The notes under the pieces were generated by a model. It made no database searches, was not told where the DNA came from, and worked only from the letters and a program-made list of their open reading frames with translations. Position numbers and translations under genes: made by a program. From CAYNSX01 sp964400165 (GTDB lineage: Bacteria; Armatimonadota; Hebobacteria; CAYNSX01): a stretch of DNA of 50,514 bases. The stretch spans positions 1 through 50,514 of the forward strand of contig CAYNSX010000014.1 of NCBI GenBank assembly GCA_964400165.1, written 5' to 3'. This document shows positions 7,643 to 15,849 of this stretch, piece by piece; within the stretch, counting starts at the first letter, position 1, and every line of letters starts with the position of its first letter.

Positions 7643-8779
7643 TCATTTCCCCACTTCCTCTTTTCCTTCACCCCCGGAGCCGAAGGCGCCATACTCCCCC
7701 ACCCCCCTGAAATTCAGGTCCACCAGCGGGCGCACCAGCCCGTCAATCAGCGCCTCCCGCACTTCCCGCGTGATCGCCGTCGCCGTCTGCTCGAACACCT
7801 GCAATTGCGTCTCCGCCTGCGCCCGGCTGGCGTGCTCCGGCTCCAACATCAGCAGCGCCGGCTGAAACAGCCCGAGCAGAATCTGCGCATCGTGATAGCG
7901 CACCGCGTCGCGATACTCGCCGACGGCCCCGCCCCGCTTCGCTTCCAGGAATTCGAGGTGCGGCGGCCCGCCCTCCGCCGGCTTCTCATACGCGATGCTG
8001 GTGCGCACCGCCAGGGTCTGCAGCAGCTCGTCGAACACCTGCGTGTTCGTCTCCTCGACGCCGTGCACCGGGCACTTGCTCGTCCCCGGCGGCACCTCGG
8101 CCACGATGATCGGCATCGAGTAGCGCTCCAGGTAGACATTCCAGAACTTGAGCACCGCGTCTTTGCAGAACCACGACTTGTACACCGTCCGCAGCAGACT
8201 CATCCCCCACACCGGGTCCTCTTCGGCGTGGAAGACATAGCGCAGCGTCTTGCCGACCGGCAGCGTCACCTCGTCGTCCGGCGACAGCCGCTGCCGCACG
8301 AAAGTCACATTCCCCAGCTTGTCGGTCAGCATCCCGTCCGGGTAGATGGAGAGCGGGTGCAGCGCCTTCACCTTGCGCAGCGTCACTTTGCCGCGGAAGG
8401 CGCCCTCGTCCACCATCCGCCAGACCAACTCCGCCACCGAAAACCCCGCCCAGAACGCCGTCAGCAGCCCGCGCACCACCCCCGGCAGCGTCCCCTCGAT
8501 TTTCGCCAGCGCATACCGCACGAACGCCTCGACATCCGGCCGCGCCGGGTTCGCATAGTCGCCGATGCGCGCCGAGACCGTGTGCGCCAGCAGCGACAGC
8601 CCCGCCTTCACCGTCGGGTCCGTCCGCCACATCCGGTGATAAGTGGGCAGCCCGACCTCGTCCGGCGCGAACCGCCCGCCGCCGAGATCGCCCCACCGAT
8701 TCACCGCCCAGCCCGCCCGCGCCAACTCGCGCGTGTCCACCGAGCCGTTCTTCTCTGCACTCGTTGTCGCTGGTGTCAT
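7643..8779 (-). CDS. Phage portal protein (DUF935 / Mu gp29-like)
   Basis: This 378-residue protein has the portal pattern of the DUF935 group: YHRMWRTDPTVKAGLSLLA near residue 45, LLTAFWAGFSVAELVWRMV near 105, LYPDG-like ALHPLSIYPDG, VWGMSLLRTVYKSWFCKDA around 190, and LERYSMPIIVAEVPPGT. Portals form the dodecameric ring through which DNA enters and leaves the head. The ATG at 8779 has a GGGGG stretch upstream. It is shorter than many portals but shows no break; it lies between terminase and protease as expected. Confidence 0.8.
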   Translation of the reverse strand: MTPATTSAEKNGSVDTRELARAGWAVNRWGDLGGGRFAPDEVGLPTYHRMWRTDPTVKAGLSLLAHTVSARIGDYANPARPDVEAFVRYALAKIEGTLPGVVRGLLTAFWAGFSVAELVWRMVDEGAFRGKVTLRKVKALHPLSIYPDGMLTDKLGNVTFVRQRLSPDDEVTLPVGKTLRYVFHAEEDPVWGMSLLRTVYKSWFCKDAVLKFWNVYLERYSMPIIVAEVPPGTSKCPVHGVEETNTQVFDELLQTLAVRTSIAYEKPAEGGPPHLEFLEAKRGGAVGEYRDAVRYHDAQILLGLFQPALLMLEPEHASRAQAETQLQVFEQTATAITREVREALIDGLVRPLVDLNFRGVGEYGAFGSGGEGKEEVGK

Positions 8780-9160
8780 TCAATACCCCCAATGTTGGAG
8801 AACTGGTGAACAGGAGAACAGGACTTCGACAGCCTTTGCCCGGGACTGAAGCCCCGGGCCGACTCCCGAAAACAACTTGCGCCGGGGCTTAAGCCCGGCG
8901 CTGCCGCGGTTTCCACGAGTCAGCCCGGCCCTTCAGGGCCGGGTAACCTCGATTCCTTGTTTCCTTGTTTCCTCGCAGCTGTGCTCCCCTCTCCACTCGT
9001 TGGAGAGGGGCCTGCACTCCGAAGCCTTGGCGAAGGAGTGTGCCCGCAGGGCGGGGAGAGGGTTGCATTCCCGCCTACCGCAAGTGGCCGGGCAACGTCC
9101 ACACCTTCCAAATCAGACCTCGTGATATGCTTCTCCCTGCCACACCGGGAGGGATCGACA
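8780..9160. repeat. Repeats between portal and dodecin genes
   Basis: Two hairpins of the CCCGGgactgaagCCCCGGG and GCCGGGGCTtaAGCCCGGC type are at 8840-8945. The GTTTCCTTGTTTCCTCG motif is at 8958-8977, and a CCCCTCTCCactcgttGGAGAGGGG palindrome with a long arm at 8988-9063. No gene is seen. Confidence 0.75.
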
Positions 9161-9373
9161 ATGCACATCACCCAAGGCGCCGTGAAAATTATCGAACTCG
9201 TCGGCGTCTCGACGAAGAGTTTCGACGACGCCGTCGCCCAGGCCGTCAGCAAAACCGGGCAATCCATCGACGGCATCACCGGCCTGCAGGTCTTGCACTT
9301 CAGCGCCCAGGTCGACGGCAACCGCATCACCGAATATCACGCCAATGTGAAGGTCGCCTTCGCGGTGAAGTAG
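9161..9373 (+). CDS. Dodecin family flavin-binding protein
   Basis: The 70-residue product matches dodecins along its length: KIIELVGVSTKSFDDAVAQA (the KIIELVGTS-type strand and following helix), then the strands LHFSAQVDGNRITEYHANVKV ending in VAFAVK. Dodecins assemble as hollow dodecamers that store or buffer flavins in the cytoplasm. The aromatic stacking Trp usual after the TS-S motif is Phe here. ATG 9161 has GGGAGGG upstream. It is read opposite to the phage genes around it, so it is a host-type or cargo gene. Confidence 0.85.
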   Translation: MHITQGAVKIIELVGVSTKSFDDAVAQAVSKTGQSIDGITGLQVLHFSAQVDGNRITEYHANVKVAFAVK

Positions 9374-9734
9374 CCCGCTACCCGACCACTCACGGTTTCG
9401 ATTCTGCATAACGGTAGATTGCTTTCCCTCTCCTCTTCAGGGAGAGGGTGGCCGCAGCGAAGCGGATGGCGGGTGAGGGCGCGTTGGCGGTGAAGTTGTC
9501 CCGGGGCTGAAGCCCCGGGCTGACGCCAGAAAGCCGCTTGCGCCGGGGCTTCAGCCCGGCGCAACTGAAGTTGTTTCGCGTCAGCCCGGCACTTCACGGC
9601 CGGGCATCGGCGATTGTTGCCACTTCCGTCACTTCCCTTCCACTCAATTCACACGCCCTCACCCGCCCCGCCCTTGCCGCACTACAATGTCCCATCACCG
9701 GCGCCGCCGCGCCGCACTCGAATGGAGGATTGCC
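9374..9734. repeat. Repeats and a possible dodecin 3'-end copy
   Basis: A CCCTCTCCtcttcaGGGAGAGGG palindrome is at 9425-9478. GCGTTGGCGGTGAAGTTG at about 9480-9498 resembles the dodecin end GCCTTCGCGGTGAAGTAG, with the stop changed. Two CCCCGGGgctgaagCCCCGGG-type hairpins are at 9500-9605. A TACAAT box at 9683-9688 may serve the next gene. Confidence 0.6.
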
Positions 9735-10253
9735 ATGCACCCGCTACGCCGCTCTGCCGCCGCCCTCATCTTGCTCGCGCTCGTTGTCGCCGGGCCGCTG
9801 GCCATGCGTGTCCCGCAGGCCGCCGCCGCGCAGTCGCTGGAAACGACGCTCTACTTCGGCCCGCTGCCGGCCACCGGCGACGATGTGCTGCGGCTCTCGT
9901 ATTTCAACAGCAGCGAAGACCTGTCGGTCCCGTTTGAAATGGAAATCGTGCTGGCGAGCACCGGCGTCACGCTCGCCTCGATCAGCGGCGTCGCCGCCCC
10001 GCTCACCGGAACGAAACTCGAATTTCCGGGCAGCGGCCTTGCCTTGCCGCCCGCCGTCGCCGCCGATTGCATCGGCAAGTTCCGCTACGCGGAGCCGAAG
10101 CCGACCCCGGTGCAGGTGCCCGACCTCAAAATCACCATTGATGACACCGGCCGCGCTACCGCCACTTTCTCCGCTCTCGACGCCGGCACCGCGCGCGTCC
10201 AGGTGACTTGCGACCACCCGAGCCGCAAGATCACCGTGATGGTGAAGAACTAA
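9735..10253 (+). CDS. Secreted protein of unknown function
   Basis: ATG 9735 has GGAGG six bases upstream. The 172-residue product begins with a signal peptide (SAAALILLALVVAGPLAMRV, cleavage likely near AAAAQS), followed by a beta-rich mature part (TTLYFGPLPATGDDVLRLSYFN, ... RVQVTCDHPSRKITVMVKN). No family recognised. Like the gene at 1922 it lies inside the phage module but on the other strand, is secreted, and has a TACAAT box some 50 bases upstream. Confidence 0.7.
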   Translation: MHPLRRSAAALILLALVVAGPLAMRVPQAAAAQSLETTLYFGPLPATGDDVLRLSYFNSSEDLSVPFEMEIVLASTGVTLASISGVAAPLTGTKLEFPGSGLALPPAVAADCIGKFRYAEPKPTPVQVPDLKITIDDTGRATATFSALDAGTARVQVTCDHPSRKITVMVKN

Positions 10254-10564
10254 CCCCGCCTCTCACCACCTGACCCCCGCCGCCGCCGACCGCGGTCGCC
10301 CTCACCCGCCCCTCGACTGCGCTCGGGGCACCCTCTCCCTGAAGAGGAGAGGGACTACGCATCTGCCCTTGCCGGCTTGTCCCCCCTCTCCGCTCGTCGG
10401 AGAGGGGGTCAGGGGGAGAGAGTTCCTCAGCTTTGGGGGGGCAGGTGCTTCACCTGCCAGACTCGCCCCCGCACAGCAGTCGCCGCAGGAATGCGGCTCC
10501 TACAAAACCATCGTTTGCTCGCCGTTGTTCCCGTAACACGTGACACCTTCCCCATTTCCCAACC
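10254..10564. repeat. Repeats and a terminase 3'-end copy
   Basis: Palindromes of the CCCTCTCC family lie at 10305-10352 and 10381-10420. The CAGGTGcttCACCTG hairpin is near 10440-10462, the GTCGCCGCAGGAATGCGGC hairpin near 10480-10502, and a GTGACACCTTCCCC motif near 10535. Confidence 0.75.
10264..10300 (-). pseudogene. Probable extra copy of the terminase 3' end
   Basis: ACCACCTGACCCCCGCCGCC here matches the end of the terminase gene (ACCACCTGACCCCCGCCGCT from about 10569), continuing with further matches through CCGACCG. Repeats separate the two. The in-frame stop is lost in this copy. Confidence 0.6.
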
Positions 10565-12019
10565 CTACCACCTGACCCCCGCCGCTTCCGACCGGCCGCC
10601 CAGCCGCGTCCGCCCCGCCTCGGGCGAGAAGCGGTGATAGCGCCGGAACAGCGCACACAGCGCGTCGGGCCCGTGGTCATCATCTTTCACGATCTCTTCG
10701 GTCCCCTCGCGGTAGTGATAGCGCTTCATCTCGCCGATGAACTCCCGCAAGTCCGGCGCGATGCGCAGCCGCCCGTGCTCCAGCGCCGCCCGGATGGCGC
10801 GAATGCCGCGTGCCTTGTGCATGCCGAACGCCACCGGCGTCACCCGCACCCCCAAGACCCGCAGTTCCGCATTCTCGTCCGCCCCCGCCGCATCGGCGTA
10901 CACCATCCTCGCCCGGTGCTTCTCCACCAGTCGCGCGATGTGGTCCACCCGAGTCGTAATGGGCTGGCGCTTCCGATACTCGGCGGACAGCACCTCGATC
11001 ACCTCGCCGCGTTCCTGCGCCAGCAGAATCACCGTCGGGTTGGTGTAGCCCCAGTCCACGCCGATCACTGCCGGCAGCGCCGGGTCACGCATTACCGGCT
11101 GCACCGCCCGCTCCACCAGCGCCGGGTCATACACCGACCCCGCCACATTCGGCCGCTCGCATTCCCACTCCACGGCCCAGGTCGCCCGGTCGTTCAGCCG
11201 TCGCGCCTGCTGCACATCCGAGACCGGCAGATAGCCGTCGGCGTCGCGTAACTTCCCCGCGCACGACTCCAGCAGCGGGCAGTCCTCGGGACAGTGCGCA
11301 ACCCCGCTGCCGGGCAACTCTTCGTCCGTGACCTCGGCGCCCGCCTTGCGCAGCAGGCACCGCTGCGTCACTTCGCGGTAGCACCACTTGTACAACCGCA
11401 GCCCCTTCGCTTCGTGTGCGTCCACTAACTGCTGCATCGTGCCGTACGGCTTATGCAGCGTCGACGACAGCGCCACGCTGCGCGCGATGACGACGCCGTC
11501 GCCCTCCGCCGCTTTCGTCTGCGGCCCCTGCAGCGCCGCCCACAAGACATCGGGCGGACACTCGTCCACCTCGTCGCAGCGCAGTTTGTGCGGATGCGGC
11601 CCGCGGGCCTGCCGGGTGCTCGCCGGGATGACCGTGATGCGGCTGCCGTTTTTCAGGCGGAGCGCGGTGCTCGACTGTTGCGCGACTTCGTCGTGCAAGC
11701 CCAATCGCTCGACGAACCCGTGCAGATAGTCGAACCCGATTGCCGCCTGCGCCAGCGACCCGCCCAGCCCGAGGATGTCCACGCCCGGCTTGTGCAGCGC
11801 TTCGAGGAATGCGAGCAGCGCCAGCAGGAGCGTCTTGCCGCCGCCGCGGTTCGCCCACAACACCGCCCCATCCACCCGCTCGAAGAACAGGTCCGCCAGC
11901 GGCTGAAACGGCGCCGCATGCCCCTCGCACACCGGCACGCGCGGGATGCGATACCCCAGCCGCTCCGCGATCCAGGCGTGCAGCGCGTCGTCGTCCTCCG
12001 GCCGCTCGAACCTCCCCAC
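10565..12019 (-). CDS. Phage terminase large subunit
   Basis: About 484 residues. The ATPase half has a Walker A-like ANRGGGKT and a Walker B LRCDEVDE; the nuclease half has VIGVDWGYTNPTVILL, YADAAGADEN and a final KDDDHGPDALCALFRRY, giving the acidic residues of the RNase H-like site. It packages DNA into the prohead through the portal. A Cys-rich segment (CPEDCPLLESC) lies between. I chose GTG 12019, which has GGAGG six bases upstream; the longer frame to 12163 is mostly translated repeat. No frameshift is seen. Confidence 0.85.
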   Translation of the reverse strand: MGRFERPEDDDALHAWIAERLGYRIPRVPVCEGHAAPFQPLADLFFERVDGAVLWANRGGGKTLLLALLAFLEALHKPGVDILGLGGSLAQAAIGFDYLHGFVERLGLHDEVAQQSSTALRLKNGSRITVIPASTRQARGPHPHKLRCDEVDECPPDVLWAALQGPQTKAAEGDGVVIARSVALSSTLHKPYGTMQQLVDAHEAKGLRLYKWCYREVTQRCLLRKAGAEVTDEELPGSGVAHCPEDCPLLESCAGKLRDADGYLPVSDVQQARRLNDRATWAVEWECERPNVAGSVYDPALVERAVQPVMRDPALPAVIGVDWGYTNPTVILLAQERGEVIEVLSAEYRKRQPITTRVDHIARLVEKHRARMVYADAAGADENAELRVLGVRVTPVAFGMHKARGIRAIRAALEHGRLRIAPDLREFIGEMKRYHYREGTEEIVKDDDHGPDALCALFRRYHRFSPEAGRTRLGGRSEAAGVRW

Positions 12020-12411
12020 ACCCCGCCTCCGACTCCAGTCACCGCCCAGCTGCTGCCCACCATAGCTCCGTCCCCTCCCACATCCCCTCCCCACTACGTG
12101 GAGAGGGGGGCAAAAACTATGGGGGGCAGGTGCTTCACCTGCCAGGTTCGCCTCCGCACTCACAGTCGCCGCAGGAATGCGGCTCCTTCCAAGCCCTCAT
12201 TTCCTCGTTTCCTCGACCCGCAAAAGCAATGGCCCCAATCGTCTCCGATTGAGGCCACACCCCAATGGTAAAGCACCGTGTCAAGAGTTGTGCGCGTTCG
12301 CCGCACCGCGCCGCGGAATTTATGGTGGCACCGAATCCACCCGGGAACCCGCCCCGCTGAATTGCCGTCAAAGGGACGCTCGCAACAGATCACGCGCACG
12401 AAGGACAACAG
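12020..12411. repeat. Repeats and a hairpin upstream of terminase
   Basis: A CCCCTCCCC/CCCTCTCC-type palindrome is at about 12072-12110. The CAGGTGcttCACCTG hairpin is at 12126-12142, the GTCGCCGCAGGAATGCGGC hairpin at 12165-12187, and GTTTCCTCG near 12205. The rest to 12411 holds one terminator-like stem (listed) and nothing else I can name. Confidence 0.7.
12231..12256 (-). terminator. Terminator-like hairpin
   Basis: On the minus strand GGCCTCAATCG-GAGA-CGATTGGGGCC forms an 11-pair stem with a GNRA loop, followed by ATTGCTTTTG. It resembles the stem at 49961-49988. It would shield the terminase gene from minus-strand readthrough. Confidence 0.45.
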
Positions 12412-13281
12412 ATGGCGGGCGGTTGGGTGCGTACCACCTTTCCGAATCTTCAGCGCGGCGCCGCCTGCGTTGCTGCGTGGCAGCGGCGGATTCGCCAGCA
12501 GTATGTCTGGGTCCGAGTGGCGCTGTGGATCGCCGTCGGGATTCCGCCGATCAATGATGCGCTGCACGCCCGGGAAGAGATGCGAACACACCTCGACGAA
12601 ATGCAGCGGACCATCGCCGCCGGACTGACGGAGCAAGTCTACTGCCTCGAACTGCACCGGCAATCGCGGCCGCTGGAACTCGACATCCTGAGGCGATTCG
12701 ACACGAATCACGACGGCTCTTTGTCGAGCGCGGAGGCGTTCCATCTGCGCTCCGCGCACGGCGTTTCCGTGGTCGTGGCGCGCACGGGACTGTCGCTGGA
12801 AGACCCGAGCTCCCCAGCGCGTGCGGCTCTCGAGCGGTTGCGTCTTGACCTCGGCGTCCCCCGGGGCCGGGCCGCGTACCCTTTCCTGGCGGTGATGCCT
12901 CTGCGGCGCAGCCAGTGGAAGACTACCGCCGAGGAAATCGCCGCCTGGGAAGATGCGCAACGCGCCGCGGACGAAACCCTGCGCCCCCTACGCAGCGAAA
13001 CAGATGCGCTGTTCGCCTTCCACCTGCGCGATGTCGCCGATGTCAGTGCATGGAGCGCCGCCATGCGCGCGTATGGCGCGTCGCTTCGGCGGATGGTTAC
13101 TCTGGATTGGCAGCCCGCGACGGATCCATTCGGGACTCGGTCCGCACTCCTCCGGCGGCGTCGAACATTCGATCCGCAGCCGGCACCGCGAATCGCACCA
13201 CTGCCTCGACTCGACCCTTTCAGTGGAACCGATTTCATGTATCAAGACGCGTGTTGCTTCTCGGCCGGCGTAGCTAACTGA
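12412..13281 (+). CDS. EF-hand protein with N-terminal hydrophobic segment
   Basis: The 289-residue product carries one canonical EF-hand loop, DTNHDGSLSSAE (residues about 101-112), with ligands at positions 1, 3, 5, 9 and 12. A hydrophobic stretch VWVRVALWIAVGIP near residue 35 may anchor it in the membrane. The remainder is helical and Arg-rich and not recognised. Start 12412 has AAGGA upstream. It converges with the paralogue cluster that follows. Single EF-hands of this type usually bind calcium; the role here is unknown. Confidence 0.65.
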   Translation: MAGGWVRTTFPNLQRGAACVAAWQRRIRQQYVWVRVALWIAVGIPPINDALHAREEMRTHLDEMQRTIAAGLTEQVYCLELHRQSRPLELDILRRFDTNHDGSLSSAEAFHLRSAHGVSVVVARTGLSLEDPSSPARAALERLRLDLGVPRGRAAYPFLAVMPLRRSQWKTTAEEIAAWEDAQRAADETLRPLRSETDALFAFHLRDVADVSAWSAAMRAYGASLRRMVTLDWQPATDPFGTRSALLRRRRTFDPQPAPRIAPLPRLDPFSGTDFMYQDACCFSAGVAN

Positions 13282-13316
13282 CCTGGCATGGCCTCTATGT
13301 TCACTCTCGCGGCGGG

Positions 13317-14084
13317 CTACTTGGCGGGGGAAAAGCTCTTCAGCAGCGCAGTCTCGGTCAACTTCATCGTCGCCAGGCCGCCGTCCGGCAGCCGGATGTC
13401 AATTGACCCCGTGTCTCGTGACTTGACCGACCCGACCCCGGGCGCAAACCACTCGCTGCCTTCATAAGCGCCGGACTCGATGTCCATGGACTCATCGCCG
13501 GCGCCGAAGGTCCCCGTGATCGTGCCGTGGTAGAGCAGTTTCAGGCAGCCCTTGAAGTCGCCGCCCGGCGTGGAGAGGTCTTCGAACGCGGCCACCTCAC
13601 CACTCAACTTCACCCGCATGCCTTCGATGTTCACCACGCCGATCGACCACTTCTGCCCGACCGTGGCGGGGATGGGCAGCACCCGGTGCGGCTTCGCGTG
13701 CTCGATGGGGTCCTCGTCTCCGTATTGAATGACGTGTTCGTAGACGCCGTCGGCGCCGGTGCGGAACCAGGCCTTGGTAATGGTTTCGGTTTCGGTGCCC
13801 TCCTCATCGGTCTCGGTGTCCGTGTCCACTTGCTCGAAGAGCAGGTCGCCGAACTCTTTGGTCGTCCGCGTCAGCTCGGAGTGGCTGGTGCCCTTCGACT
13901 TCGCGGACATCACTTCCTCCCCGTCCGCGGTGAATGTCATCGTGCTGGAGATGGTGTAATCCCACTCGTTCCCCACCTTGAGCGCGGCGAAGTCCAGCGC
14001 CTTCTCCGGCGCCGCCGCGCCAACGGCCAGCGCCGCCGCCACGACCCCAAGACCCATCCCGAATCGCCTGCGAGATTTGCCCAT
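13317..14084 (-). CDS. Secreted paralogue 1 of the tandem family
   Basis: 255 residues with a signal peptide (GVVAAALAVGAAAPEKA). The mature part shows the family signature shared by the next five genes: KVGNEWDYTI near the start, an LPIPATVGQKWSIGV step, STPGGDFKGCLKLLYHGTI, and WFAPGVGSVKSRDTG near the end. The pattern is similar to DUF3108/TapB-type periplasmic beta-barrel or LolA-like folds, but that is only a suggestion. GGGGGA precedes the ATG at 14084. Confidence 0.75.
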   Translation of the reverse strand: MGKSRRRFGMGLGVVAAALAVGAAAPEKALDFAALKVGNEWDYTISSTMTFTADGEEVMSAKSKGTSHSELTRTTKEFGDLLFEQVDTDTETDEEGTETETITKAWFRTGADGVYEHVIQYGDEDPIEHAKPHRVLPIPATVGQKWSIGVVNIEGMRVKLSGEVAAFEDLSTPGGDFKGCLKLLYHGTITGTFGAGDESMDIESGAYEGSEWFAPGVGSVKSRDTGSIDIRLPDGGLATMKLTETALLKSFSPAK

Positions 14085-14106
14085 CGGTCCCCCTTTCCAA
14101 TGGCTC

Positions 14107-14928
14107 CTAGTCCTGCGGCGTGCGGTGAAAAGTGAGATCGCGCGTCAGCGTCACTTTGATGGTGGCCTTCAGTCCGGACGGTTCCTTGATGGTGAAGTTG
14201 TATTTTTCGATGCCTTTCACCTGCCCGACGCCGTCCGCCAGCCAGGCGTCGAGCGTGCGCAATCCTGTCTCAATCTGCAGCGCGCCGCCGGTCGGCAGAT
14301 CGACTTTGCCCGTCAGTTTCCCCGTCTCACGGAATTTGAGGCACCCGGCAAACGAACCGGCGGGCACCGTCACCGCTTCAAAGCCGAGAATTTCAGCGGT
14401 CGTGGTTTCTTTGACGCCGGCCAAGTCATCGACGCCGACGGCCCATTTGGCGCCCGCTTTCGCGGGCAGCATGAGCATGCGCCGAGGCGGCGCATACTTT
14501 CGGAATGCGTCGCTGCCCTCGGCATCTTCGAGCCGCCGCGCATGGACAAACACGCCCCCCGGTGTGGCCGCGACATAGAGCTTCAAGGTCGTGAGCAGTT
14601 CGTTGGCGGCGAGGTCGGTCCACCCGATCAGGAGCACTTCGCTGGTCGGCGTGCCGAACTCGGTCACCACCCGCTCGATGCGCATTTCGCTGTCGGAGTC
14701 GATGGGCTCGGTCATCGGCGGCTGACCCGGGGCGCTGACCACGAGTTCCCCCGTCACCTGATACTGCCACTCATGCCCCACCTCGAGGGGGTACCAATTT
14801 GGCTGCTTCGCGGTTGCGGCAGCAGGCGGTACGGCGGGCGCCCCCGGCGGCGCCGGCGCGGCGCCGCTCGCTGCGGCGACCGCCAGCAGCACGAGCACGA
14901 ACAACCCCCGTGGTCCCCTCATCGGCAT
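14107..14928 (-). CDS. Secreted paralogue 2 of the tandem family
   Basis: 273 residues from ATG 14928 (GGGGAG upstream), with signal peptide GLFVLVLLAVAAASGAAP and a Pro/Ala linker. Family signature: YPLEVGHEWQYQV, LMLPAKAGAKWAVGV, GFEAVTVPAGSFAGCLKFRE and WLADGVGQVKGIEKY. The gene is 22 bases from paralogue 1. The longer upstream frame to 15375 is antisense to paralogue 3 and was trimmed. Confidence 0.75.
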   Translation of the reverse strand: MPMRGPRGLFVLVLLAVAAASGAAPAPPGAPAVPPAAATAKQPNWYPLEVGHEWQYQVTGELVVSAPGQPPMTEPIDSDSEMRIERVVTEFGTPTSEVLLIGWTDLAANELLTTLKLYVAATPGGVFVHARRLEDAEGSDAFRKYAPPRRMLMLPAKAGAKWAVGVDDLAGVKETTTAEILGFEAVTVPAGSFAGCLKFRETGKLTGKVDLPTGGALQIETGLRTLDAWLADGVGQVKGIEKYNFTIKEPSGLKATIKVTLTRDLTFHRTPQD

Positions 14929-15044
14929 GACCCTCGCTCCCCGATTCGCCGGTCGCCCGGCCTCCCCTGCTCCGCACCAGCCCTCGGCTGGAGCCGGGGC
15001 GCTACCCTTGTTTCCTTGTTTCCTCGATGTTGCGTTTTGATTGC

Positions 15045-15827
15045 TTATTTCACCGTCGCCCGCGTCAAAATGCGCGTCGTCGATTGCGTGCTCGTCATCG
15101 CCGCCTTGCCGGCGCCCGTGTATTGAATGCGGAACTGCGTCGTCTCTTTCACCAGGCCGACTCCGGGAGCGTACCAATCGATGACTTCCATCGAACCGCG
15201 GGTGATCGGGTAGTCGGCGGCGCCCGTGGACAGCGAGCCGGTGACCGTGCCCGTGTACCGCACCTTCAGGCAGCGCTGGTACTGCTTGGTGGGCGTGGTG
15301 ATGTTCTCGAAACCGGCGATGGCGCCCTGCATCGCCATCCGCATCGCGCCCTGGCGCAGTTCGCCGACCGTCCACCCGGCGCCGGTCACTTCGGGCAACA
15401 GCAGCAGGTGCAGCGGCGGCCGGTAGGTCTCCAGGTTCGTGGACACTCCCGGCGCGCCGACGAGCGTCTGCCCGTGCAGGTAGATACCACTGCGGCTCTC
15501 CGAGATGTGCGAGGTCTGGGTCGTCGAGCGCCCCTGGCCGCGGGCGCCCTTCTCTTCGGTCGAGGTCACCACCTCAAAGACCGGGTCGGCGCCGCGGAAG
15601 AGTTTCGACGGGCCCATCACTTCCGTGGTGCCGGTGCCGGTAAGTTTCACCGTCTGCCCCGGCTCGGCGCCGCCGTCGACCCGCGCGTCGCGCGTCACGC
15701 CGTAGGACCACGAGTTGCCCGCCACCAGCGGCTGCCACTGCTGCGCGCCCGCCGACTTCGCGGTGACGGCGCGCGGCGCGCAGAGCGCCAGCACGACCAC
15801 CGCCACCGCGGTGATTCGCATTGTCAT
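15045..15827 (-). CDS. Secreted paralogue 3 of the tandem family
   Basis: 260 residues with signal peptide ITAVAVVVLALCAPRAVTA. Signature: WQPLVAGNSWSYGV, LLLLPEVTGAGWTVGEL, GFENITTPTKQYQRCLKVRY and WYAPGVGLVKETTQF. GGCAAGGGCC before the ATG at 15827 is shared with paralogue 4, so the two likely arose by recent duplication including the leader. Confidence 0.75.
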   Translation of the reverse strand: MTMRITAVAVVVLALCAPRAVTAKSAGAQQWQPLVAGNSWSYGVTRDARVDGGAEPGQTVKLTGTGTTEVMGPSKLFRGADPVFEVVTSTEEKGARGQGRSTTQTSHISESRSGIYLHGQTLVGAPGVSTNLETYRPPLHLLLLPEVTGAGWTVGELRQGAMRMAMQGAIAGFENITTPTKQYQRCLKVRYTGTVTGSLSTGAADYPITRGSMEVIDWYAPGVGLVKETTQFRIQYTGAGKAAMTSTQSTTRILTRATVK

Positions 15828-15849
15828 GGCCCTTGCCTCATTTCCACGC

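Larger units (their letters stand above)
1..12019 (-). mobile_element. Resident phage head-tail module (prophage or gene-transfer-agent-like)
   Basis: Terminase, portal, protease/scaffold, decoration, capsid, connector, tail completion, tail tube and chaperone genes occur in standard siphophage order and all appear intact. No integrase, attachment site, replication or lysis genes are seen on the right side; the left side is cut off. Host-type repeats fill the spacers, so the module has been resident for long. Confidence 0.75.

Noticed and set aside
12020..12163. N-terminal extension of terminase to 12163
   Set aside because: The extra residues are translated palindromic repeat; GTG 12019 has GGAGG at good distance.
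12412..13281. EF-hand gene as part of the phage module
   Set aside because: It is on the other strand, beyond the terminase and a terminator-like hairpin, and has no phage-related feature.
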